A stretch of DNA of 64,000 nt, taken from the NCBI GenBank assembly GCA_035461525.1, contig DATHVD010000096.1, positions 32,021 through 96,020 of the forward strand, in the 5' to 3' direction. Under the pieces are notes generated by a model that saw only the letters and a list, made by a program, of their open reading frames with translations, was not told where the DNA came from and did no database searches. The position numbers were made by a program, and so were the translations under genes. This DNA comes from JAIBJN01 sp035461525. GTDB lineage: Bacteria; Actinomycetota; Thermoleophilia; Gaiellales; Gaiellaceae. Below, piece by piece: positions 15,168-24,618 of this stretch (positions within the stretch are counted from its first letter, which is position 1; each line of letters begins with the position of its first letter).

Positions 15168-16682
15168 TCAGTGCCTCCGCCAGGAGCGGCCGGTCCGGTG
15201 CAGGAGCTCGTCGGCGGCGTGCGGGCCCCAGGTCCCCGCCGCGTAGTTGGGGAAGTGCGGCCGGTCCCGCCGCCAGGGCGCGACCATCGCGTCCACGATC
15301 GACCACTGCTCCTCGACCTCGTCGGCGCGCGTGAAGAGCGTCGCGTCGCCGTTCAGGCAGTCGAGGATCAGGCGCTCGTAGGCCTCGGGCAGGCCCATGC
15401 GGAACGAGCCGCCGTAGAGGAAGTCCATGTGCACCGTCCGGATCGTGAGCCCCTGCCCGGGAACCTTGGCGCCGACGCCGAGCGCGACGCCCTCGTCGGG
15501 CTGCACGTGGATGAGGAGGACGTTGGGGCGCAGCGACTCCTGGCTGACGTCGAAGGGCGGGTGCGGCGCGCGCTTGAACTGGATGGCGATCGTCGTCTCC
15601 CGCCGGGGCAGGCGCTTGCCCGTCCGGACGAAGAAGGGCGTGTCCGCCCAGCGCCAGTTGTCCAGGTGCAGCTCGGCGGCGACGTAGGTCTCGGTCAGGG
15701 AGTCGGGGGCGCAGCCGTCCTCCTCCCGGTACCCGGGCACCTCCTCGCCCTCGATGAACCCCGGCCCGTACTGGCCGCGGACGACGTTCGTCGCCCCCGG
15801 CGTGCGCAGCGCGCGGAGGACCTTCACCTTCTCGTTTCGCACCGACTCGGCCGCGAAGTCGATCGGCGGCTCCATGGCCGTGAGCGCGACGAGCTGGAGG
15901 ACGTGGTTCTGGACGACGTCGCGGATCGCCCCGGCCTGCTCGTAGAAGGCGGAGCGGCCCTCGACCCCGAGCGACTCGGCCACCGTGATCTGGACGTGGT
16001 CGATGAACTGGCGGTTCCAGATCGGCTCGAAGATCCCGTTGGCAAAGCGGAGCACGAGCATGTTCTGGACGGTCTCCTTGCCCAGGTAGTGGTCGATGCG
16101 GAAGATCTCGCTCTCGTCGTAGTACCGCCGGATGAGCTCGTTGAGCGCCTTCGCGCTCTCGAGGTCGTGGCCGAACGGCTTCTCGACGACGAGGCGCGTC
16201 CACCCGGTCGCGGTCCGCTGCCGCCCGATCGCGGTGACGATGTCCTCGAACGCGCTGGGCGGCACCGCGAGGTAGTAGACGCGGTTGCCGGCGGTGCCGC
16301 GTGTCTCGTCCTGGTCTCGCAGGCACTCGACGAGCGGCGCCTCGCCGCCCTCCACGCCGAAGGTCGCGGCGACGTAACAGAGGCTCTCGGCGAGCTGCTC
16401 CCAGACGTCCTCGCGAAAGTCGTCGCGCGCGTGCTCGACGACGGCCTCCCGCATCTGCTCGCGGTACTCGTCGGTCGACATCTCCGTGCGGGAGACGCCG
16501 ACGACGCCGAAGCGGCGCGGAAGGAGGCCGCGGAGTGCCAGTGAGTAGAGCGCCGGCAAGAGCTTGCGCCGGGCGAGGTCGCCCGAGGCGCCGAAGATGA
16601 CGAGCGCGCAGGGGTCGGGCGTGCGGCGGACGGGCAGCCCCTCGAGGAGCGGGTTCTCGGCGGGGGCGACGGTCTCGCTCAC
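15168..16682 (-). CDS. zwf: Glucose-6-phosphate 1-dehydrogenase
   Basis: First and committed step of the oxidative pentose-phosphate pathway, making NADPH. 504 residues, a normal length. The N-terminal Rossmann motif is FGASGDLARRKLLPAL. The substrate-binding and catalytic block is RIDHYLGKETVQNMLVLRFAN, followed by EPIWNRQFIDHVQIT. The GTG start overlaps the gnd stop as GTGA, so translation is coupled. OpcA is encoded immediately downstream. Confidence 0.97.
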   Translation of the reverse strand: MSETVAPAENPLLEGLPVRRTPDPCALVIFGASGDLARRKLLPALYSLALRGLLPRRFGVVGVSRTEMSTDEYREQMREAVVEHARDDFREDVWEQLAESLCYVAATFGVEGGEAPLVECLRDQDETRGTAGNRVYYLAVPPSAFEDIVTAIGRQRTATGWTRLVVEKPFGHDLESAKALNELIRRYYDESEIFRIDHYLGKETVQNMLVLRFANGIFEPIWNRQFIDHVQITVAESLGVEGRSAFYEQAGAIRDVVQNHVLQLVALTAMEPPIDFAAESVRNEKVKVLRALRTPGATNVVRGQYGPGFIEGEEVPGYREEDGCAPDSLTETYVAAELHLDNWRWADTPFFVRTGKRLPRRETTIAIQFKRAPHPPFDVSQESLRPNVLLIHVQPDEGVALGVGAKVPGQGLTIRTVHMDFLYGGSFRMGLPEAYERLILDCLNGDATLFTRADEVEEQWSIVDAMVAPWRRDRPHFPNYAAGTWGPHAADELLHRTGRSWRRH

Positions 16683-17584
16683 TCCGGTTCCACCCCCGGC
16701 TCGACCTCCTCGCGGGCAGCGCGCACCGCGTGGCCGCCGAACTGATTGCGCAGGGCGGCGTTCACCTTGGCCGCGAAGGACTCGTCCTGGCGCGAGGCAA
16801 AGCGCGCGAAGAGCGCGACGGCGAGCGTTGGGACGGGAACGGCGGCCTTGACCGCCTCGTCGATCGTCCAGCGGCCCTCGCCCGAGTCCTCCACGTAGCC
16901 GCGGATCCCCTCGAGGCTCCGGTCCTCGTCGAGGGCATGCGTGAGGAGCTCGAGCAGCCAGCTGCGGACGACCGACCCGTGCTCCCAGAGCGCCGCCACC
17001 TGGCGCAGGTCGAGCTCGAAGTCAGGCACGCCCTGCAGGAGCTCGAAGCCCTCGGCGTAGGCCTGCATGAGACCGTACTCGATCCCGTTGTGCACCATCT
17101 TCACGAAGTGGCCCGCGCCGGAGGGGCCCACGTGCGCGTAGCCGTTCTCCGGGGCGAGGGAGACGAGGGCCGGCTCGACGGCGGCGAAGCCCTCGTCGGC
17201 GCCCCCGGCCATCAGGCAATAGCCCTCCTCGAGCCCCCAGACCCCGCCCGAGACGCCGATGTCGAGGTAGTGGACACCGTGCTCGGCCGCCTCGGCGGCA
17301 CGGCGCATCGAGTCACGGAAGTTCGAGTTGCCGCCGTCCACGAGCGTGTCACCGCCGGCGAGGAGCGAGTGGAGCTCGCGAACCGTCTGCTCCGTCGGGT
17401 CGCCGGCGGGGATCATGAGCCAGAGGACGCGCGGCGGCTCGAGCAGGCCGACGAGCTCGACGAGCGACTCGGCCGTGCGAGCGGGATTGGAGGTGTCGTA
17501 CGTCTCCACCTCGTGGCCCTCGCGGCGCAGGCGCTCGGTCATGTTGCCACCCATCCGGCCCAGGCCGACCATCCCGAGCCTCAC
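16679..17584 (-). CDS. gnd: 6-phosphogluconate dehydrogenase, short (GntZ/YqeC-like) form
   Basis: Oxidative decarboxylation of 6-phosphogluconate to ribulose 5-phosphate. At 301 residues it is the short form found in many Gram-positives, lacking the extended C-terminal domain of the 470-residue enzyme. Motifs: MVGLGRMGGNM (nucleotide binding), VDGGNSNFRDS, DIGVSGGVWG (substrate loop) and GHFVKMVHNGIEYGLMQA with the catalytic Lys. The GTG start overlaps the pgi stop (GTGA). Confidence 0.96.
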   Translation of the reverse strand: MRLGMVGLGRMGGNMTERLRREGHEVETYDTSNPARTAESLVELVGLLEPPRVLWLMIPAGDPTEQTVRELHSLLAGGDTLVDGGNSNFRDSMRRAAEAAEHGVHYLDIGVSGGVWGLEEGYCLMAGGADEGFAAVEPALVSLAPENGYAHVGPSGAGHFVKMVHNGIEYGLMQAYAEGFELLQGVPDFELDLRQVAALWEHGSVVRSWLLELLTHALDEDRSLEGIRGYVEDSGEGRWTIDEAVKAAVPVPTLAVALFARFASRQDESFAAKVNAALRNQFGGHAVRAAREEVEPGVEPE

Positions 17585-18948
17585 AGCGACTCCACCTCGT
17601 CGAGGCCGATGCGCGCGACCGGGCGGTCGCGCTCTCGCAGCGCGGCGAGGTCGCCGTCCGCCTGCGCGCGGATCAGCCGGCCGAAGCCGAAGCGGCGTCC
17701 GGGGATCGGCAGCTCCTCGCCGGTGTCGTCGAGGACCTGCACGAAGCGCCCCGTGGGCGGGCCGCCCTTGTGCAGCTGCCCGGTCGAGTGCAGGTACCGA
17801 GGCCCGAGCCCGACCGTGACGACGCAGCCCGTGGCGCGCGCCCGCGCGACGAGCGGGCCCAGCTCGGCCTCGCGCTCCGGGTCGATGAACGCCTGGACGG
17901 CGATGTAGTCACCCTCGCGCGCGCCGGCGAGGAGCTCTACCACGGTCTCTTCCGGACCGCTCCCGGGGTCGGACCCCGGGTCACGGCCGGAAAGGACCTC
18001 GATCGTCCGCTCCTTGGCCGCCTGCACGTCCGGCTGGTCGAACGGGTTCACCTCGAGGATCGTCCCCGCAACCGCCGTGGCGAACTCCCAGCGGTACATC
18101 TCCGCGCCGGCTCCGTCTTCCTCGAGCCTGAGCTCGTGCAGCTGGCGGTCGGGGCCGGCCGGGTCGTTCTCCGGCGCCGGTACGAGGCCCTTGCCGTCCT
18201 TGCCGGTGGACTCGGCCAGGAGCTGCTCCAGCCAGAGCCCGAAGCCGAAGGGGTTGTCGAACACGACCTTGTCGCGCCCCTCGAGCCAGGCCGCGCCCAG
18301 GCGGAGACCGAGCTCCGCACCCGGGTTGTCCGCGCTCCGGCAGCGCGCGGCCGTGGCGGCGCCGGCCTCGAGGAGCCCGCGGACGTCCGCGCCCATGAGC
18401 CGGGCGGGGAGCATGCCGAAGACGGAGAGCGCTGAATAGCGGCCGCCGATCGTCGGCTCGCCGAGGAAGACGCCGCGGAACCCGCGGTCGCGGGCGAGCG
18501 CCTCCAGTTCGGAGCCGGGGTCCGTGATGGCGGCGAAGCGCTCGCCGCGCTTGCCGGCCCGCTCCCAGAACCAGTCCAAGTGACAGCGGGTCTCGAGCGT
18601 CGTCCCCGACTTCGAGGCGACGACGACGAGCGTCCGCGCCGCGTCGAGCCGCTCGCCGAGGCGGCGAACGGCGGCCGGGTGTGTCGTGTCGAGGACGTGG
18701 AAGCGCTCGGCCCCAGCGAGCCGCCGCAGCACCTCGGGCGCGAGGCTCGACCCGCCCATCCCGAGGAGGACGACGTCCACGAACTCGGCCGCGTTCTCCG
18801 CGAAGCCGTCGAGCTCGGGCAGGCGCTGGAGCATCCGCTGCGGCTCGTCGAGCCACCCGAGCCAGCGGCCCTCGTCGCCGCCCGTCCAGAGCGACGGGTC
18901 ACGGGCCCAGATTCGCTCGACGAGCTCCGCGGTCTCGACGCGCGCCAC
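17581..18948 (-). CDS. pgi: Glucose-6-phosphate isomerase
   Basis: Interconverts glucose 6-phosphate and fructose 6-phosphate, tying this operon to glycolysis. Visible are the SIS-fold phosphate loop VVASKSGTTLET, the segment GEPTIGGRYSALSVFG and the C-terminal QLHKGGPPTGRFVQV. At about 455 residues it is shorter than E. coli Pgi (549) but normal for actinobacterial and archaeal-like forms. I chose the GTG giving MARVETAELVERI; a GTG at 18993 would overlap tal by 26 bp and add an Arg-rich stretch. Confidence 0.95.
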   Translation of the reverse strand: MARVETAELVERIWARDPSLWTGGDEGRWLGWLDEPQRMLQRLPELDGFAENAAEFVDVVLLGMGGSSLAPEVLRRLAGAERFHVLDTTHPAAVRRLGERLDAARTLVVVASKSGTTLETRCHLDWFWERAGKRGERFAAITDPGSELEALARDRGFRGVFLGEPTIGGRYSALSVFGMLPARLMGADVRGLLEAGAATAARCRSADNPGAELGLRLGAAWLEGRDKVVFDNPFGFGLWLEQLLAESTGKDGKGLVPAPENDPAGPDRQLHELRLEEDGAGAEMYRWEFATAVAGTILEVNPFDQPDVQAAKERTIEVLSGRDPGSDPGSGPEETVVELLAGAREGDYIAVQAFIDPEREAELGPLVARARATGCVVTVGLGPRYLHSTGQLHKGGPPTGRFVQVLDDTGEELPIPGRRFGFGRLIRAQADGDLAALRERDRPVARIGLDEVESL

Positions 18949-18967
18949 TAGCGGACGGGGGAGACCC

Positions 18968-20080
18968 TCACGCCGACGCCGCCGCGAGCTCACCCGACTT
19001 GGCGCGGATGCCCTCGATCAGCTCGGCGAAGGAGTCGGCGAACTTCTCCACCCCCTCGCGCTCGAGCGTCTCCGTGACGTCGTCGTAGTCCACCCCCGCC
19101 TCGGCGAAGGCCGCCATGATCCGCTCGGCCTCCTCCACGTCCCGCTCGAGCGTGAGTTCGACCGTCCCGTGGTCCTGGAAGGCGCGGATCGTCTCCTCGG
19201 GCATCGTGTTCACGGTCTGGGGCCCGATCAGCTCGTCGACGTAGAGGACGTCGCTGTAGCCGGGGTTCTTCGTCGACGTCGAGGCCCAGAGGGGCCGCTG
19301 AGGCGTAGCGCCGGCGGCTGCGAGCGTCTCCCAGCGCTCGCCGGCGAAGATGCGCTCGTGGCGCTGGTAGACGAGCTTCGCGTTGGCGACGGCGAGCTTC
19401 CCCTTCAGCTCGTCGTGGCCGCCGATCTCGTCCAGCCGCCGGTCGGCCTCCGTGTCCACCCGGGAGACGAAGAAGCTCGCCACCGAGGCGACCGTGGAGG
19501 GGTCGCCGCCGGCCTCGACGAGGCGCTCCAGCCCGCGGACGTACGCCTCGGTCACCTCGGCGTAGCGGTCGAGGGAGAAGATGAGCGTGACGTTGATGGA
19601 CTTCCCGCGCGCGATCATCTCCTCGATCGCGGGCAGGCCCTCCTTCGTCGCCGGGATCTTGACGAGGAGGTTGGGGCGGTGGACGACCTCGTGCAGCCGG
19701 GTCGCCTCCTCGATCGTCGCCCCGGTGTCGTAGGCGAGCGTCGGGTCGACCTCGAGCGAGACATAGCCGTCCTGTCCGCCGCCCTCGTCCCAGACGCGGC
19801 GGAGCAGGTCGCAGGCCTCGGCGACGTCGCGGCCGGCAAGGCGGATGAAGAGCTCCTTCGGGTCGCGCTCCTCCTGCAGCTCCTCCCGCAGCTGCTCGTC
19901 GTAGGCGTCGCCTTCGGAGAGCGCCTTCTGGAAGATCGTCGGGTTCGAGGTGACGCCGACGACGGCGTCCTCCTCCATGAGCCGCGCGAGCTTGCCGGAG
20001 CGGAGCATGTCCCGCGAGAGGACGTCGATCCAGACGCTCTGCCCGAGCTCGGACAGTTGGTGCAATCTCGAAGTGGCCAT
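18968..20080 (-). CDS. tal: Transaldolase
   Basis: Transfers dihydroxyacetone units between sedoheptulose 7-phosphate and glyceraldehyde 3-phosphate. It is a 370-residue actinobacterial-type transaldolase: GVTSNPTIFQKAL near the N-terminus, the Schiff-base Lys in NLLVKIPATKEGLPAIEEM, NVTLIFSLDRYAEVTEAY, and WASTSTKNPGYSDVLYVDEL. Start at ATG (MATSRLHQLSELG) behind a GGAAGGACG ribosome-binding site. Second gene of the pentose-phosphate operon, 86 bp after tkt. Confidence 0.97.
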   Translation of the reverse strand: MATSRLHQLSELGQSVWIDVLSRDMLRSGKLARLMEEDAVVGVTSNPTIFQKALSEGDAYDEQLREELQEERDPKELFIRLAGRDVAEACDLLRRVWDEGGGQDGYVSLEVDPTLAYDTGATIEEATRLHEVVHRPNLLVKIPATKEGLPAIEEMIARGKSINVTLIFSLDRYAEVTEAYVRGLERLVEAGGDPSTVASVASFFVSRVDTEADRRLDEIGGHDELKGKLAVANAKLVYQRHERIFAGERWETLAAAGATPQRPLWASTSTKNPGYSDVLYVDELIGPQTVNTMPEETIRAFQDHGTVELTLERDVEEAERIMAAFAEAGVDYDDVTETLEREGVEKFADSFAELIEGIRAKSGELAAASA

Positions 20081-20166
20081 GTGGTCGTCCTTCCCGGTCG
20101 AAGCCTGTTCCGCACCTCGTACCGTACAGCTCAAGCGCAACCACCCGCGCGCCGCGGGGGAGCGGC

Positions 20167-22020
20167 TCAGGAGGCGGGCGAGGGCGCGGCGGCGCCGACG
20201 AGCCGGCGCACGGTCGCGGCGATGTGTGCGGCGTCGATGCCTGCTTCGGCGAGGAGCTCGGCGGGCGTCGCCGACCCGGGCATGCCGGAGACGGCGAGGA
20301 TCTCGACGCGCGGAGACTCGTCCGCGTCTGCGAGGGCCGCGAGCACCGCCTCGCCCAGCCCGCCCTCCGGCCAGTGGTCCTCGACCGTGACGAGAGCGCG
20401 CGTGGCCCCGGCGGCCGCCCGGAGGGTCTCCGCGTCGATCGGCTTGACCGAGTAGCAGTCGATCACGCGGACGACGATGCCGTCCGCGGCCAGCGCCTCG
20501 GCCGCCTCGAGCGCCTCGTGCACCGTGATGCCGGCACCGACGACGGTGACGTCGTCCGCGTCGGAGGAGTGCAGGACGCGGCTGCCGCCCACCGGAAACT
20601 CCTCCCCGGGCTCGTAGAGCACGGGCGTCGCCGCGCGGGTCGTCCGCAGGTACGAGATGCCGTCGAGCTCCGCCATGGCGGCGACGAGCGCCGCCGTCTG
20701 GTTGCCGTCGCACGGGTAGAGGACGGTGCTGCCGCCCACGGCGCGCATCATCGCCAGGTCCTCGAGCGCCATCTGCGAGGGACCGTCCTCGCCGATCGAG
20801 ACGCCCGCGTGCGAGCCTGACAGCGACATCCGCGCGCGGCTCACGGCGGCCATGCGGACAAAGTCGTAGGCGCGCGTGAAGAAGGCGGCAAAGGTGGAGG
20901 CGAAGGGCTTCCAGCCGCGCACCTGCATGCCCACCGCCGCGGCGACCATCTGCTGCTCGGCGATGAACATCTCGAAGAAGCGCTCCGGGTGCGCGGCGGC
21001 GAAGATCTCGGCGTAGGTCGAGTTGGACACCTCGCCGTCGAGCGAGACGACCTTGCCGTCGGCGGCGCCCACCGCGGTCAGCGCCTCGCCGTAGGCCTTG
21101 CGCGTGGCGACGTCCGCGCCGGGCTCGTAGCGCGGGAGCTCGAGCGCGCCGGTGGGGAAGACGTGCGGCTCGCCCGGCTCGGGCGGCGCGACGTCGATGC
21201 TGAGGTCGCGGATCCCGCCGAGCTCCTCGATCGCGGCGTGGGCGTCGTCGAGCGCCTTCCCGTGGGCGCCGTCCTTGTCCTCGACCGCGGCGACGCCCTT
21301 GCCCTTGAGCGTCCGCGCGACGATCGCAATGGGGCGGCCCTCCGTTCGGACGGCCTCGGCGTAGGCCGCGTCGATCTCCTCGACGTCGTGGCCGTCGATC
21401 GCGATCGCGTGCCAGCCGGAGGCCTCCGCCCGGCGCACGTAGGAGTCCAGGTCCCAGCCGTGCATGGTCTCCCCGCGCTGCCCGAGGCGGTTGACGTCGA
21501 GGATCGCCACGAGGTTGTCGAGTTTCGCGTACGCGGCGTGCTCGAAGGCCTCCCACATCGACCCCTCCGCGAGCTCGCTGTCGCCGCAGAGCGTCCAGAC
21601 GCGGAAGGGCAGGCGGTCGAGCCGCTTGCCGGCGAGGGCGATGCCGACGGCGATCGGCAGGCCCTGGCCGAGCGAGCCGGTTGCGACGTCCACCCAGGGA
21701 AGGACGGGCGTCGGGTGCCCCTCGAGGCGGCTGCCCCGCTTGCGGAAGGTGAGGAGCTCGTCGTCGTCGATCGCGCCAACCGCCTTCAGAAGCGCGTAGA
21801 GGAGGGGCGAGGCATGGCCCTTGGAGAAGACCAGGTGGTCGTTCCCCGCGTTGTCAGGGTCGGAGAAGTCGTACCGCAGGTAGCCGTCCACGAGCACCGC
21901 GATCAGGTCGGCCGCGGACATCGAGGAGGTCGGATGCCCGGAGCTCGTGACGGCGGCCGCGCGGACGGAGTCCACGCGCAACTGCTGCCCGAGCTCGCGC
22001 CGGCGCTCGTGGTCTGCCAT
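20167..22020 (-). CDS. tkt: Transketolase
   Basis: Thiamine-diphosphate enzyme moving two-carbon units between sugar phosphates; first gene of the pentose-phosphate operon. About 617 residues. Visible: the N-terminal SGHPTSSMSAADL, the ThDP-binding GDSELAEGSMWEAFEHA, HGWDLDSY, the pyrimidine-domain segment AEQQMVAAAVGMQVRGWKPF and SHAGVSIGEDGPSQMALED. Two ATGs lie three codons apart; I took the second because TAGGAT is placed 7 nt before it, and the first lies inside that box. Shorter than the 660-residue E. coli enzyme. Confidence 0.96.
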   Translation of the reverse strand: MADHERRRELGQQLRVDSVRAAAVTSSGHPTSSMSAADLIAVLVDGYLRYDFSDPDNAGNDHLVFSKGHASPLLYALLKAVGAIDDDELLTFRKRGSRLEGHPTPVLPWVDVATGSLGQGLPIAVGIALAGKRLDRLPFRVWTLCGDSELAEGSMWEAFEHAAYAKLDNLVAILDVNRLGQRGETMHGWDLDSYVRRAEASGWHAIAIDGHDVEEIDAAYAEAVRTEGRPIAIVARTLKGKGVAAVEDKDGAHGKALDDAHAAIEELGGIRDLSIDVAPPEPGEPHVFPTGALELPRYEPGADVATRKAYGEALTAVGAADGKVVSLDGEVSNSTYAEIFAAAHPERFFEMFIAEQQMVAAAVGMQVRGWKPFASTFAAFFTRAYDFVRMAAVSRARMSLSGSHAGVSIGEDGPSQMALEDLAMMRAVGGSTVLYPCDGNQTAALVAAMAELDGISYLRTTRAATPVLYEPGEEFPVGGSRVLHSSDADDVTVVGAGITVHEALEAAEALAADGIVVRVIDCYSVKPIDAETLRAAAGATRALVTVEDHWPEGGLGEAVLAALADADESPRVEILAVSGMPGSATPAELLAEAGIDAAHIAATVRRLVGAAAPSPAS

Positions 22021-22027
22021 GCGCGCC

Positions 22028-22033
22028 ATCCTA
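22028..22033 (-). promoter_or_regulatory. -10 box TAGGAT for the pentose-phosphate operon
   Basis: TAGGAT on the minus strand, then 7 nt, then the ATG at 22020. It overlaps the alternative ATG at 22029, arguing for the later start and a leaderless transcript. Confidence 0.5.
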
Positions 22034-22076
22034 CCCCGAGTCCCTCGGCTCCATTCGCGCGTGCGACCATAGGGCC

Positions 22077-23957
22077 ATGGCCGTGGCCGTCGCTTCCAAC
22101 CTGCGCAAGGAGTTCTCCGGGGACCCGCTCTTCGACGGGGTCTCGTTCACGCTCAAGCGGCGCGACCGGCTCGCGCTCGCGGGCCCGAACGGCGCGGGCA
22201 AGACGACCCTCCTGCGCATGCTGGCCGGGGAGACGTCGATCGACGGCGGCGAGCTGGCGCTCGAGAAGAGCGTCCGGATCGCGCTGCACGACCAGCGCCC
22301 GCCGGTCGAGCGCGACCTGACGCTGTCCGAGTACGTCCTCGGGGGCGCCTCCGACCTCGTCGCCACCGAGCGCGAGCTGACGCGCCTCGAGGAGGCCATG
22401 GCCGCGGGCGGCGCCGACGAGGCCACGCTCGCCGCCTACGCCCGCGCGCAGGCACGGCTCGAGCACGCGGGCGGCTACGACTGGCGCTCGCACACCACGG
22501 CCGTCCTCCGCGGCCTCGGCTTCCGCGACGAGGACCTCGACCGGGGCCTCTCGACCTTCTCGGGCGGCGAGGTGACGCGCGCCTCGCTCGCGCGGGCGCT
22601 CGCCGGCGATCCCGACCTTCTCCTCCTCGACGAGCCCACGAACCACCTCGACGTCGCCAGCCTCGAGTGGCTGGAGCGCGAGCTCGCCTCCCTCGACGCG
22701 GCGTGCGTGATCGTCGCGCACGACCGCTGGTTTCTCGAGGCGGTCACGAGCGCAACGCTGGAGCTCGAGGCGGGGCGCTCGACGTACTTCCCCGGCCCCT
22801 GGCACGTCTGGCGCCTGGAGAAAGCGCAGAGGGCGCAGCACGCTCAGAAGACCGCGGCCCGGGTCTCGGAGGACATCGCCCGGCTGGAGCGGTTCGTGGA
22901 GCGCTTCCGCTACAAGAAGTCGAAGGCGAAGCAGGCGCAGGCGAAGCTGACGCAGATCGGCCGGCTCGAGGAGGAGCGCGCGCAGGCCGCCGCCGACGCG
23001 GGCCTCCTCACGCGGCGCACGCGCGGCCTCGGGTTCGAGTTCGGCGACCCGAAGCGGAGCGGCCGCGACGTCCTCGTCGTCGAGGGCGCGGAGGTCGCGG
23101 CCGGCGACAACGTCCTCCTCCGCGAGGCGCGCCTCGTGCTCGAGCGCGGCGAGCACGTGGCGCTCGTCGGCCCGAACGGAAGCGGCAAGACGACGCTCCT
23201 CGAGCAGATCGTCGCCGGCCGTCACAAGCTCGGCCACGGCGTCGAGGTCGGCTACTTCTCCCAGCACGGGAAGGAGCTGGACGAGCGCGGGAGCGTCCTC
23301 GACTGCGTCCAGCGGATGACGGGCCTCCCGCGCCCGCGCGCGCAGTCGCTCCTCGGCCGCTTCCTCTTCTCCGGCTGGGACGCGCACATGAAGCAGGTGC
23401 GCGACCTCTCCGGCGGCGAGCGGCGACGGCTCGGCCTCGCCGTGCTCGTCGCCTCGGGCGCCAACTTCCTCGTGCTTGACGAGCCGACGAACCACCTCGA
23501 CCTGGCCTCCCGCGAGGCGCTCGAGGCCGCCCTCGAAGCCTTCCCGGGAACGGTTCTCCTCGTCTCCCACGACCGCGCGCTCCTGGACGCGGTCGCGGAG
23601 CGGACGGCGGCGATCGAGGACGGCGTCATCCGCCTCTACGACGGCGGGTGGGCCGACCTCGTCCGCGCCCGCGACGAGCGCGAGCGCGCTGAGCAGGCCG
23701 CGCGCGAGGCGCCGCCCCGCAAGGACCCGAAGCCCCGCCCCGCCCGGGCGGCGAAGGCCGGCCCGAGCCCGCTCGCGCACGTTGAGGCGGAGATCGAGCG
23801 CAAGGAGGGCGAGATCGCGCGGCTCGAGGAGAAGCTCGCCGCCGACTGGTCCGACGTCGAGACGATCCACGCGCACCGGCGGGCACGGGACGAGCTCCAA
23901 GCGCTGCTCGCCCGCTGGGAGCACCTCCTCGAGGAGGTGGCCGAGCCGAGCTCCTGA
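22077..23957 (+). CDS. ABC-F family ATPase
   Basis: Soluble twin-ATPase of the ABC-F group, whose characterised members act on the ribosome rather than in transport. 626 residues. First cassette: Walker A GPNGAGKTTLL, signature FSGGEV, Walker B LLLLDEPTNHLDVASLEWLE. A charged linker of about 80 residues (RFRYKKSKAKQAQAKL) follows. Second cassette: Walker A GPNGSGKTTLL, signature LSGGERRRLGLAVL, Walker B FLVLDEPTNHLD. The C-terminal tail is Lys/Glu-rich and likely a coiled coil. No membrane segments. It diverges from tkt with about 50 bp between starts. The closest functional assignment (EttA, Uup or a resistance-type ABC-F) cannot be made from motifs. Confidence 0.93.
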   Translation: MAVAVASNLRKEFSGDPLFDGVSFTLKRRDRLALAGPNGAGKTTLLRMLAGETSIDGGELALEKSVRIALHDQRPPVERDLTLSEYVLGGASDLVATERELTRLEEAMAAGGADEATLAAYARAQARLEHAGGYDWRSHTTAVLRGLGFRDEDLDRGLSTFSGGEVTRASLARALAGDPDLLLLDEPTNHLDVASLEWLERELASLDAACVIVAHDRWFLEAVTSATLELEAGRSTYFPGPWHVWRLEKAQRAQHAQKTAARVSEDIARLERFVERFRYKKSKAKQAQAKLTQIGRLEEERAQAAADAGLLTRRTRGLGFEFGDPKRSGRDVLVVEGAEVAAGDNVLLREARLVLERGEHVALVGPNGSGKTTLLEQIVAGRHKLGHGVEVGYFSQHGKELDERGSVLDCVQRMTGLPRPRAQSLLGRFLFSGWDAHMKQVRDLSGGERRRLGLAVLVASGANFLVLDEPTNHLDLASREALEAALEAFPGTVLLVSHDRALLDAVAERTAAIEDGVIRLYDGGWADLVRARDERERAEQAAREAPPRKDPKPRPARAAKAGPSPLAHVEAEIERKEGEIARLEEKLAADWSDVETIHAHRRARDELQALLARWEHLLEEVAEPSS

Positions 23958-24006
23958 GCCTCTCCGGGGGGTCGAGCGCGAGACGCGCGCTGCCGACCCG
24001 AGAGAG

Positions 24007-24608
24007 GTGACTGCGGCCCGGGCTCTCGTCCTCTTCCTCGCGGCTGCCGCCGCCGCCTTCTACGTCGGCTCCTACCGGGACAAGCAGGAGGACGTCCGCC
24101 GCTCGCGCACGCGGCGAGCGCGATCGCCGGCCGCGACGTCCAGGTCAGCTGTCCGGGGACCCTGGCGACGCTGACGGAGGTGGCGGTGCACGACGGCTCG
24201 GTCGCGTTCTCGCCGGACGGCCGCCCCGCGGACGTCACGAAGCTCTCCAGCGCGACGTGCTCGCACCTTCGCGACATCCTCGGCGGCGGCGTCTCGGGCC
24301 TCGAGTGCCTGGCGCTGGAGACGACGTGCTCCGAGCAGGCGGAGCGCGTGGCGGTCGCCGTCAACGTCCTCTCACACGAGGGCTGGCATCTCGCCGGCGA
24401 GCGGAACGAGGCCGTCGCGCAGTGCTTCGCCCTGCAGACGAACGCCGAGACGGCCCGTCGCCTGGGCGCGACGCCGGTTGAGGCGCGGGCGATCGCGACG
24501 TTCGTCCGGCGAACGATCCAGCCGGCTCTCCCCGCGGACTACCGCTCCGACCGGTGCTACGACGGCGGCCCGCTGGACCTGCGCCCCGAGGTCGCGGGCT
24601 GGCCCTAG
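24007..24608 (+). pseudogene. Frameshifted membrane-anchored putative zinc metallopeptidase
   Basis: Two frames together give one plausible protein of about 200 residues. Frame one starts at the GTG at 24007 with a membrane anchor (LVLFLAAAAAAFYVGSY) and reaches DKQEDVRR. A -1 shift near 24102 then continues as LAHAASAIAGRDVQVSCPG and on to the stop at 24608. The second part contains SHEGWHLAGERNEAVAQC: an HExxH zinc motif (24375-24389) followed by NEA, as in gluzincin-like peptidases, and several Cys. The coding frame of the second part has no usable start before the GTG at 24180. The cause could be a real mutation, a sequencing error or programmed shifting. I do not recognise the family; peptidase activity is inferred only from HEGWH. 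Confidence 0.6.
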
Positions 24609-24618
24609 GGAGGGCGGC

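Noticed and set aside
24180..24608. Independent 142-aa gene starting at the GTG at 24180
   Set aside because: The frame encodes conserved-looking sequence (IAGRDVQVSCPGTLATLTE) upstream of that GTG, and a membrane anchor lies in the adjacent frame, so it is better read as the second part of a shifted gene.
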